The translations under genes and the position numbers were made by a program. A stretch of DNA of 19,283 bases. Source: an uncultured Collinsella sp. (GTDB lineage: Bacteria; Actinomycetota; Coriobacteriia; Coriobacteriales; Coriobacteriaceae). The notes beneath the pieces were generated by a model. It made no database searches. It was given only the letters and a program-made list of their open reading frames with translations, and was not told the origin of the DNA. Below, piece after piece: positions 1-4,953 of this stretch (positions are counted from its first letter, which is position 1; each line of letters starts with the position of its first letter). The stretch covers positions 1 to 19,283 of the forward strand of contig CABQMF010000038.1 of the NCBI GenBank assembly GCA_902465265.1. The letters are read 5' to 3'.

Positions 1-29
1 CAGGATCGGCTAACTGCAGCCGTAATCTC

Positions 30-46
30 TTGGGGACGGAGGAAAA
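30..46 (+). repeat. Family B repeat, half copy
   Basis: The 17-bp word TTGGGGACGGAGGAAAA is identical to part of the palindromes at 13280-13345 and, with changes, 7141-7223. No matching left arm lies in the 29 bases before it, so this is a half element, or its other arm lies outside the window. It sits just beyond the rubredoxin terminator. Confidence 0.6.
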
Positions 47-78
47 AGGGCCCCGGCCGGGATGACCGACCGGGGTCC
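43..78 (-). terminator. Rho-independent terminator of the rubredoxin gene
   Basis: On the minus strand a GC-rich arm (rc of 66-78) pairs over 13 positions, with one mismatch and one G-T pair, with an arm at 48-60 across a short loop. It is followed by five T (rc of 43-47). It starts about 40 nt after the rubredoxin stop codon. Confidence 0.85.
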
Positions 79-119
79 TTGGACAGAGCTATGTTCGGCT
101 TTCGCCGTGTGCCTGCGAG

Positions 120-263
120 CTACTCCTCGACGAGCTCAAACTGAGCGGGACCGACGCCGCACACCGGGCATACGTAGTCCTCGGGCAGCTCGGGCGTGTC
201 GACCTCAACCTCGTAACCGCAAACGGTGCACACGAACTTATACGTCTTCTTCTCCTCAGTCAT
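120..263 (-). CDS. Rubredoxin
   Basis: This 47-residue protein is a one-iron electron carrier of the cytoplasm. It begins MTEEKKTYKFVCTVCGYEVE and has both rubredoxin knuckles, CTVCGY (C12, C15) and CPVCGVG (C32, C35), which supply the four cysteine ligands of the iron. The length is slightly short of the usual 52-54 residues; the connecting loop is compact (VDTPELPEDYV). The start is fixed by AGAGGAGAACATC immediately before ATG. The next gene upstream on the same strand is a flavin reductase, which makes a flavin-to-rubredoxin electron relay likely; in Moorella the two domains are fused in high-molecular-weight rubredoxin. Stop is TAG. In anaerobes such carriers feed flavodiiron proteins or peroxide-reducing enzymes; the partner here is not visible. 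Confidence 0.9.
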   Translation of the reverse strand: MTEEKKTYKFVCTVCGYEVEVDTPELPEDYVCPVCGVGPAQFELVEE

Positions 264-306
264 GATGTTCTCCTCTCGAACGTGACTGCTGGTGTACTTG
301 CTTATT

Positions 307-334
307 AGTATATATTCTCAATAATATAATGCAA
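307..334 (-). promoter_or_regulatory. Rubredoxin promoter with palindromic operator candidate
   Basis: On the minus strand, TTGCAT (rc of 329-334) lies 16 bp before TATACT (rc of 307-312), a good sigma-70 type promoter about 45 nt upstream of the rubredoxin ATG. The spacer is almost entirely an inverted repeat, TATATT-N6-AATATA (311-328), placed where a bound repressor would block polymerase. The stretch is far more AT-rich than its surroundings. The regulator is not known. Confidence 0.6.
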
Positions 335-351
335 GTATTTTTAAAACATTT

Positions 352-855
352 CTAGCCTTGATACGAGGACGCCTTCGGAGGCGTCTTGCCCTTCAGCACC
401 TTGTGGTAGTAGTCATAGGTCAACGGTGTCTCGCCGCTCAGACGCTCGGCATCCTCAACCTCGCCGATAAACAGCAGGTGCGTGCCCACGTCCACGGTGT
501 CGATCAGACGGCAACTAAACAGCGCTGCCGCGTGCTCGGGCACATAGGGCATGCCAAGGGCAGTCTCGCGGGTCTCGTACTTGGCAAACTTGTCATAGTC
601 GCTGCTGGTGCGGAACCCAAAGTTGCCAATGTAGAGCATATCGGCCGTCTGATCGATCACGGTCAGCGCAAAGGCCTTGGCGGACGAGATAACACCAGAC
701 GTGACATTTTCCTTATTCACGGCAACCGAGATGCGCGGCGGCGTAGACGTCACCTGCACCGCCGTGTTGATGACGCAGCCGGCGCGCAGTCCATCGGCCG
801 CGGCGCTCACCACATACAGGCCGCTCGGCATCGTAAAGAACGCAGTTTTATCCAT
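352..855 (-). CDS. Flavin reductase-like FMN-binding protein
   Basis: This is a 167-residue cytoplasmic flavoprotein of the flavin reductase-like domain family, expected to bind FMN and pass electrons from NAD(P)H to an acceptor. The family hallmarks are visible in order: PSGLYVVSA (10-18), GCVINTAVQVTSTPPRISVA near 30-50, VGTHLLFIGEVEDAE near 130, and the C-terminal LTYDYYHKVLKGKTPPKA. That last segment is typical of the FMN half of high-molecular-weight rubredoxins, and a free rubredoxin gene follows 88 nt downstream. The frame is open for 64 more codons upstream, but ATG at 855 is chosen because GGGGAGTG lies just before it and the family alignment begins there; the upstream part would read through a terminator and a repeat. 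Stop is TAG. Confidence 0.85.
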   Translation of the reverse strand: MDKTAFFTMPSGLYVVSAAADGLRAGCVINTAVQVTSTPPRISVAVNKENVTSGVISSAKAFALTVIDQTADMLYIGNFGFRTSSDYDKFAKYETRETALGMPYVPEHAAALFSCRLIDTVDVGTHLLFIGEVEDAERLSGETPLTYDYYHKVLKGKTPPKASSYQG

Positions 856-906
856 AACGATCACTCCCCTAACCCGGGTTGGAACCTCATGGAAGTATGT
901 ACCCAC

Positions 907-940
907 AAAAAAGGCGGCGCCCATAACGGATGCCGCCTTT
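907..940 (-). terminator. Rho-independent terminator downstream of smpB
   Basis: On the minus strand AAGGCGGC (rc of 932-939) pairs with GCCGCCTT (rc of 911-918), followed by a run of T (rc of 907-912). It separates smpB from the flavin reductase gene. The flavin reductase promoter would have to lie in the roughly 50 bases between this T-run and its start, where I see only the palindrome AACCCGGGTT (871-880). Confidence 0.75.
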
Positions 941-981
941 GAGACATATGTGTCAGAACAGTAAGCAAGATGAGACGCCCA

Positions 982-1050
982 CAGTTGCGGTGAAATAGGG
1001 ACTGAATAGCCCCTCAAACAGGCAAAACAGTCCGCATTCCACCGCAACTT
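982..1050. repeat. Family A palindromic repeat, copy 1 (69 bp)
   Basis: The left arm (982-1004) contains AGTTGCGGTGAAATAGGGAC. The right arm (1028-1050) ends ACCGCAACTT and differs from a perfect complement at a few positions. The spacer is 23 bp, as in copy 2 at 9737-9805, so both elements are exactly 69 bp. It begins 11 bp after the smpB stop codon. Confidence 0.8.
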
Positions 1051-1061
1051 ATGAAGGGTGG

Positions 1062-1532
1062 TCAGCGATTACGCTCCTTGAGCGCGCGATCGATTTCGCG
1101 CTGAACGTCACGCTTGGCCATGTCCTCGCGCTTGTCGTAGAGCTTTTTGCCGCGGCCCAGGCCCAGCAACAGCTTTACGCGGCCGTCGGTATTAAAGTAG
1201 AGCTCCAGCGGCACCAGCGCATAGCCGCGGTTGCGCAGTTTGCCGTCAAGAAAATCAATCTCCTTACGATGCAGCAGCAGACGGCGCCGGCGATCGGGAT
1301 CACGATTCCACACGCCACCGTGGCTGTAAGGGTGAATATGCAGACCCACCAGCCAGCACTCTCCGCCACGAATCAGCGCAAAGGTATCAGTGATCTGGCA
1401 GGCGCGCTCGCGAATCGACTTGACCTCGGTACCGCTCAGTTCAATGCCGCACTCAAAGGTCTCGTCGATAAAGTACTCGTGATGTGCCGAACGATTCTTG
1501 GAGATGAGCTTGCGCTCGCGCTTACTGGGCAT
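1062..1532 (-). CDS. smpB: SsrA-binding protein SmpB
   Basis: This 156-residue protein binds tmRNA and delivers it to ribosomes stalled on broken messages (trans-translation). Family features are clear: the basic start SKRERKLISKNRSAHHEYFI, the OB-fold core with GIELSGTEVKSIRE (29-42), HIHPYSHGG near 65-73, and the basic C-terminal helix GKKLYDKREDMAKRD that enters the mRNA channel. Length is normal. The ATG at 1532 has AAGGAGG nine bases upstream, inside the end of the TPR gene, which overlaps by 11 bp, so the two are probably translated from one message. The stop is TGA, one of only two in the window. No ssrA gene is seen here. RNase R, its usual partner in degrading stalled messages, is encoded at 4954-7089. 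Confidence 0.96.
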   Translation of the reverse strand: MPSKRERKLISKNRSAHHEYFIDETFECGIELSGTEVKSIRERACQITDTFALIRGGECWLVGLHIHPYSHGGVWNRDPDRRRRLLLHRKEIDFLDGKLRNRGYALVPLELYFNTDGRVKLLLGLGRGKKLYDKREDMAKRDVQREIDRALKERNR

Positions 1533-2439
1533 CGCCGGCCTCCTTGGCGCCATCGGAACCCTTGCCCGTAGCTTCGCGCTTAGCCTTGCGCTCGGCGTTG
1601 AGCTCGGCGTCGCTCTCGCGCACCAGCTTGATGATCGCCGCGCAGGCCTCCTCGCCCACCAGGTCGCGGGCACGGACCGTCAGACGCGTCGCCTCCTGCT
1701 TGTCGCCGTCGCTCGCGGCATCGGTCGCACACATGATCAGGCAAATGGCAATCTCAGCCGAAGGCGAGGTCGGCACGCCTTGCAGGCTCAGCTCGCCCAT
1801 CACGTGCTCGTCGCTCTCCTCGGCGGCATCGGGATAGGCAGCATGAATCTTGTTGAGCAGGCGCGTCGTATGCGCATCGCCAGGCGCAAGGCGCAGGGCC
1901 AAGCGGGCACAACCCACAGCGGCCGAGACATTCTCGGTCTCGGGCTCCAAGAAGTACTGGCCCAGATTGGCATAGGCGCGGGCGGCGCACTTACCGTCGC
2001 TCGCACGCTCCAGCACCGAAAACGAAAGCGAAGCCCACTCCTGCTTGTCTTCGAGCGCGCGGAACAGCTCGGCAAGGTCCAGACGATAGTTGCAGTTCAT
2101 AGGATCCCAACGCACGGCCTGCATCAGAGCATTGCGGGCACTCACATAATCCTGTTGGCGAATGTAAGCGAATGCCATGTCGGAGTACAGACGGTCAAAC
2201 GGCACCTCGACCTGAACCAGCTCGCGCGGATCCTTTTCCACGCGACGATACGCCAGACGCTCAAACTTGCTATCAAAGCTAAAGTACTGACGATTCTCCT
2301 CCGTCTTGCACTCGGCGTCGATATACTCCTCGGCGAGCTCCACCAGGCGCTCCAACAGCGGCGTCGCCGTAGCCAGGTCGCCCTGCGCCAGATAGTTCTC
2401 GGCATACGTGATGTCTTGCAAGCTGATGGGCAGATCCAT
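1522..2439 (-). CDS. TPR-repeat protein, function unknown
   Basis: The 305-residue product is mostly helical and carries tetratricopeptide-like units: residues about 8-45 (ISLQDITYAENYLAQGDLAT onward), 90-125 (AFAYIRQQDYVSARNALMQA), 128-160 and 165-195 (ARAYANLGQYFLEP, then CARLALRLAPGD). Such repeats are protein-binding scaffolds. There is no signal peptide or membrane segment, so it is cytoplasmic. The tail (about 270-305) is Lys/Glu/Ala-rich and charged. ATG at 2439 is chosen because GAGGAGTAGCC directly precedes it; a start nine codons earlier lacks such a site. The gene overlaps smpB by 11 bp, pointing to an operon, but no link to trans-translation is established. I do not recognise a named family. 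Confidence 0.75.
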   Translation of the reverse strand: MDLPISLQDITYAENYLAQGDLATATPLLERLVELAEEYIDAECKTEENRQYFSFDSKFERLAYRRVEKDPRELVQVEVPFDRLYSDMAFAYIRQQDYVSARNALMQAVRWDPMNCNYRLDLAELFRALEDKQEWASLSFSVLERASDGKCAARAYANLGQYFLEPETENVSAAVGCARLALRLAPGDAHTTRLLNKIHAAYPDAAEESDEHVMGELSLQGVPTSPSAEIAICLIMCATDAASDGDKQEATRLTVRARDLVGEEACAAIIKLVRESDAELNAERKAKREATGKGSDGAKEAGDAQ

Positions 2440-2474
2440 GGCTACTCCTCGATCTGAGCGAAACACGGCAGGCG

Positions 2475-2486
2475 CCGTATATACGG
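2475..2486. promoter_or_regulatory. Perfect palindrome upstream of the TPR gene
   Basis: CCGTATATACGG is a perfect 12-bp palindrome between the tRNA terminator and the TPR start. It could be an operator or part of a weak promoter (TATATA as -10), but no convincing -35 lies 17 bp before it. Confidence 0.3.
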
Positions 2487-2495
2487 TCGATACAC

Positions 2496-2523
2496 AAAAC
2501 CCGGGTCTCTTACGAGGCCCGGG
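2496..2523 (-). terminator. Terminator after the tRNA pair
   Basis: On the minus strand CCCGGGcCTC and GAGaCCCGGG pair around a GTAA loop, followed by TTTT. It lies 11 nt beyond the CCA end of tRNA-Glu. The short T-run suggests some read-through into the TPR-smpB genes, for which no strong promoter of their own is visible. Confidence 0.7.
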
Positions 2524-2534
2524 CGTTCATTTTG

Positions 2535-2611
2535 TGGTAGCCCGTACCAGATTCGAACTGGTGATCTCCGCCTTGAGAGGGCGGCGTCCTAAACCGCTAG
2601 ACGAACGGGCC
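2535..2611 (-). tRNA. tRNA-Glu (anticodon CUC)
   Basis: The 77-nt minus-strand sequence folds as a cloverleaf. The acceptor stem GGCCCGT/ACGGGCT starts with a G-U pair, the anticodon arm is CCGCC-CTCTCAA-GGCGG with anticodon CTC, and the T arm carries TTCGAAT. CCA is encoded. It reads the GAG codon. Confidence 0.95.
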
Positions 2612-2628
2612 ATATGTAGCAAATGCAA

Positions 2629-2702
2629 TGGCTGGGATGGAGGGAGTCGAACCCCCATTGACGGAACCAGAATCCGCTGTCCTGCCATTAGACGACATCC
2701 CA
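2629..2702 (-). tRNA. tRNA-Gln (anticodon CUG)
   Basis: The 74-nt minus-strand sequence starts TGGGATG and ends CATCCCAGCCA, with CCA encoded. The anticodon loop TTCTGGT gives CTG, reading CAG, and the T-loop is TTCGACT. It lies 17 nt upstream of tRNA-Glu and is probably co-transcribed with it. Confidence 0.95.
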
Positions 2703-2746
2703 ATGACTGCATCGCTGCGCTCGGCTGTGCCTTTGCGCAAGAAAGA

Positions 2747-2775
2747 AATATACGGGAAGACCCGTCGTGACGCAA
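2747..2775 (-). promoter_or_regulatory. Promoter of the tRNA-Gln/tRNA-Glu unit
   Basis: On the minus strand TTGCGT (rc of 2770-2775) lies exactly 17 bp before TATATT (rc of 2747-2752). Transcription would start a few bases further on, about 35 nt before the mature 5' end of tRNA-Gln. Confidence 0.7.
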
Positions 2776-2909
2776 GCCCCAATTTTAACTTTTTTGAAAT
2801 TCGGCCAAATTGGCCCGATTTAGCCCGACCCGTGAAGGACCTGTGGAGCTAGCCGCCGCACACAAAGGGCAGAACGCCGCGAACGGTAGCCGTCGACCGT
2901 TGGCAGATT

Positions 2910-2927
2910 CTATCGCGAAAGCGATAG
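2910..2927. other. Hairpin with GAAA loop in a 276-bp gap
   Basis: CTATCGC-GAAA-GCGATAG is a perfect 7-bp stem with a GNRA tetraloop. Just before it, AACGGT-N8-ACCGTT forms a second small stem (2881-2900). Both lie in the otherwise featureless gap 2776-2978, upstream of the plus-strand gene at 2979, and could form a structured leader. Confidence 0.4.
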
Positions 2928-2978
2928 CACCAGGTAACACAATCGAAGTGACAATAATCGCGTAGACATCGAGGCGCT

Positions 2979-3389
2979 ATGGACGAAGAGTTGGATTACC
3001 TATGGGAGACCTTGGGGCTCGAAATATCCGCCGGACCTTGGCCCGACCGGGACAAAATCCACCCCACGCTGCGTCCCGCCATCACGGTGATGCAAGCGGA
3101 ATACCGTCACGCCTCGTTTTTAATTATGCGGACGTCATGGCACGCGACGCTCCCCGACCTCAAGCGCATCCAGGCGAGCCTCGTCGAGTTATCCGGCATG
3201 CCGACCGTCATATCCGAGACGCATCTGGAGCGACGACAGCGCGAGCGCCTGCAGCGACAGCGAATTCCGTTTATCTGCTCCGGCGTTCAGGCATACTTAC
3301 CCTTTATGGACGAAGAGTGCTGGAGTGGCACGCCCGACAAGCACGTAAAGATCTACGATCCACACGAATGGGCACGGCTGGAGGACTGA
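2979..3389 (+). pseudogene. Short protein resembling the N-terminal half of a MarR-type regulator, probably truncated
   Basis: The 136-residue frame has a plausible ribosome site (GAGG seven bases before ATG) and gene-like codon use, so it is or was a gene. The stretch RRQRERLQRQRIPFICSG followed by VQAYLPFM resembles a pattern I associate with longer (roughly 300-400 residue) Firmicutes/Actinobacteria regulators that carry a MarR-like winged helix at the C-terminus; this is from memory of the family, not a search. No helix-turn-helix is present: the frame stops at TGA (3389), 19 bp before the palindrome array, as if the 3' part was lost. It might instead be a complete small protein of unknown role. 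It is one of two plus-strand genes and converges on the Spx-family gene. Confidence 0.45.
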
Positions 3390-3408
3390 CCGGGCAAGCC
3401 CGCCAGCC

Positions 3409-3640
3409 GGAAAGTGCGTCCCAGATTTCAAGCTCAAACTGGTCCCCACTTTCCCGTCGAGCCTCCAACCGGAAACCGTATCCCAGAATCGAAGCTCAGA
3501 ATGGGACGCGCTTTCCGCAACCGGCCACTTTGGGAAAATGCATCCCGTTCTGGAAGCGAATTCCGGGGCGCAGTTTCCCGTCGAGCCCTCAACCGGAAAC
3601 CGTGTCTCAGAATCAGCGCTCGAAACGGGACGCACTTTCC
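3409..3640. repeat. Array of four 46-bp palindromes with exact 62-bp period
   Basis: Units begin GGAAA at 3409, 3471, 3533 and 3595, so the period is exactly 62 bp three times. Each unit is a 46-bp imperfect palindrome running from GGAAA to TTTCC, with a TCCC/GGGA block in each arm and a central GC, followed by a 16-bp spacer. Units 2 and 4 resemble each other most (both begin GGAAACCGT and end CTTTCCGCA), and the spacers after units 1 and 3 are nearly identical (CGTCGAGCC then TCCAACC or CTCAACC). The array is therefore a duplicated 124-bp dimer. It fills the space between two convergent genes, ending 7 bp before the stop codon of the Spx-family gene, and is the only visible candidate terminator for either gene. 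Confidence 0.85.
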
Positions 3641-3647
3641 GCAGCTG

Positions 3648-4007
3648 CTACAGCAGTGCCTGGGTCCAGGCCACTTCCTTAAAACCGGGGATCGCAAAGT
3701 CGTCGCCCACCAGTAGCGGACGCTTGACCAGCATGCCATCGGTCGCCAACAGCTCGTAACACTCCTGATCCGTCATCCCCGCGTCCAGGCGCGCCCTCAG
3801 GCCAAGCTCTCGATACTTCATGCCCGACGAGTTAAAGAAGCGACGCACCGGCAGCCCCGAACGCGCAATCCAGGTCGCAAGTTCCTCAGCCGAAGGATTG
3901 TCTGTAACAATATCGCGATCGACGTACTCAACCCCATGCTCGTCCAACCAGGCCTTGGCCTTTTTACACGTCGAGCATTTGGGATATTCAACAAACAGTA
4001 CTGCCAT
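3648..4007 (-). CDS. Spx/ArsC-family thioredoxin-fold protein
   Basis: The 119-residue protein has the arsenate reductase-like fold. FVEYPKCSTCKKAKAWL gives a CxxC (C11, C14), ERDI-type and GLPVRRFFNSSG segments follow, and the C-terminal MLVKRPLLVGDD holds the conserved KRPL arginine-proline pair. Family members are glutathione- or thioredoxin-linked reductases (ArsC, YffB) or redox-sensing RNA-polymerase binders (Spx, MgsR). The CxxC favours a thiol switch, but the sequence alone does not decide, and no arsenic genes are nearby. The ATG at 4007 follows AGGAAGGG at good spacing. Stop is TAG, within a few bases of the palindrome array. The 164 bp to the recombinase hold no gene. Confidence 0.85.
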   Translation of the reverse strand: MAVLFVEYPKCSTCKKAKAWLDEHGVEYVDRDIVTDNPSAEELATWIARSGLPVRRFFNSSGMKYRELGLRARLDAGMTDQECYELLATDGMLVKRPLLVGDDFAIPGFKEVAWTQALL

Positions 4008-4171
4008 GGGAATTCCCTTCCTAGAAAAGACAAGTGTCTGGCAAGCAGCGCATCGATGGTCATCTGCGACCGATGCCGATATTGTAGCCAGCGCCGACGT
4101 ACAGGCGGTCGCGGTTTTCCATCTTGAGGTTAACGTCTCGCATGGGCGTCAATGGGACGCGCCGCAAACCC

Positions 4172-4777
4172 CTATCCCATCTCGCGCATCCAGCGATCGA
4201 ATGTCCCCACGCACACGCCCAGGCGTTTGGCCGCCTGACTCCGCGTGATAGCACCCGCCTCGTAGGTCGTCCGCACGAGGTCAAACTGCGGAGGGCGCGG
4301 CTTACGAGGCCGACCAAAGCGCACACCGCGGGCCTGCGCCGCCGCGATCCCCTCGGCCTGGCGCTGATGAATGTTTTCTCGCTCCACCTGTGCCACGTAG
4401 CTCAGCAGCTGCAAAACGATATCCGCAATCAGCGTGCTTGTCACGTCGGGCGCCCCGTTGCCCTTGGCGCGCGTGTCGAGCAACGGCATGTCCAGCACCA
4501 CGATGGCGGCGCCGAGCTCTTTGGTTATGCGCCGCCATTCCTCGAGAATCTCGCTATAGTTGCGACCCAGCCGATCGATAGAAAGCACCACCAGCACGTC
4601 CCCATCCCTCAACGCGCACAACAGCTCACGATAGCGAGGGCGGTCGAAGTCCTTGCCGCTGGCGTGGTCGGCAAAAATGTTCTCCGGCTCCACGCCATAG
4701 GCGCTCAGCGCATCTAGCTGCCGATTCAGATTTTGGTCGCGCGAGCTCACGCGCGCATATCCGTATGCCGTTGCCAT
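4172..4777 (-). CDS. Serine site-specific recombinase (resolvase/invertase family)
   Basis: The 201-residue protein has the small serine recombinase layout. The catalytic domain starts YGYARVSSRDQNLNRQLDAL, with the nucleophile at S11 of ARVS, and continues with FADHASGKDFDRP, the arginine-bearing LSIDRLGRNY, and VLDMPLLDTR. A long E-helix follows (QLLSYVAQVERENIHQRQAEG, then IAAAQARGVRFGRP), and then a C-terminal helix-turn-helix (about 170-200, ITRSQAAKRLGVCVGTFDRW). Length and residues are intact, so it is probably active. ATG at 4777 is preferred over an earlier in-frame ATG because GGGGATGAC precedes it and the family begins here. No transposase, cargo or transposon ends were found, so it is an orphan. 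A family C palindrome lies 20 bp upstream of the start. Whether it resolves or inverts DNA cannot be told. Confidence 0.9.
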   Translation of the reverse strand: MATAYGYARVSSRDQNLNRQLDALSAYGVEPENIFADHASGKDFDRPRYRELLCALRDGDVLVVLSIDRLGRNYSEILEEWRRITKELGAAIVVLDMPLLDTRAKGNGAPDVTSTLIADIVLQLLSYVAQVERENIHQRQAEGIAAAQARGVRFGRPRKPRPPQFDLVRTTYEAGAITRSQAAKRLGVCVGTFDRWMREMG

Positions 4778-4797
4778 GTCATCCCCGCTCTCTCGTG

Positions 4798-4840
4798 AAC
4801 CTGCCAAAAAGGGACAGGTTTATTTTGGTAGGTTTTATCT
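4798..4840 (+). repeat. Family C palindromic repeat, copy 1
   Basis: AACCTGCCAAAA (4798-4809) and TTTTGGTAGGTT (4823-4834) form an inverted repeat with one mismatch around AGGGACAGG. The 43-bp stretch to 4840 differs from copy 2 (18473-18515) at only three positions, and both copies have the same orientation. It lies between the rnr terminator and the recombinase start. Confidence 0.8.
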
Positions 4841-4898
4841 CCCATATCGCAGGCGGAAGGGCAAACGAGCGCGTGGTCAGACAATCGAACAGCCACAT

Positions 4899-4926
4899 AA
4901 AAAAGGGCGGCCCAAAAAGACCGCCC
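4899..4926 (-). terminator. Rho-independent terminator of rnr
   Basis: On the minus strand GGGCGG (rc of 4921-4926) pairs with CCGCCC (rc of 4905-4910) and is followed by six T (rc of 4899-4904). It lies 28 nt after the rnr stop codon and separates rnr from the recombinase. Confidence 0.85.
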
Positions 4927-4953
4927 CGCTCTCTATCAGCCACCAAGCCCCAG

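Noticed and set aside
1062..2534. ssrA (tmRNA) next to smpB
   Set aside because: Neither the tRNA-like end nor a tag-peptide frame was found in this stretch.
3409..3640. CRISPR array
   Set aside because: The period is regular, but the 46-bp repeats are diverged from each other, the 16-bp spacers are too short and partly identical, and no cas gene is near.
4150..4170. Stray copy of the array half-unit (TGGGACGCGC)
   Set aside because: Only about ten bases match and no opposing arm is found.
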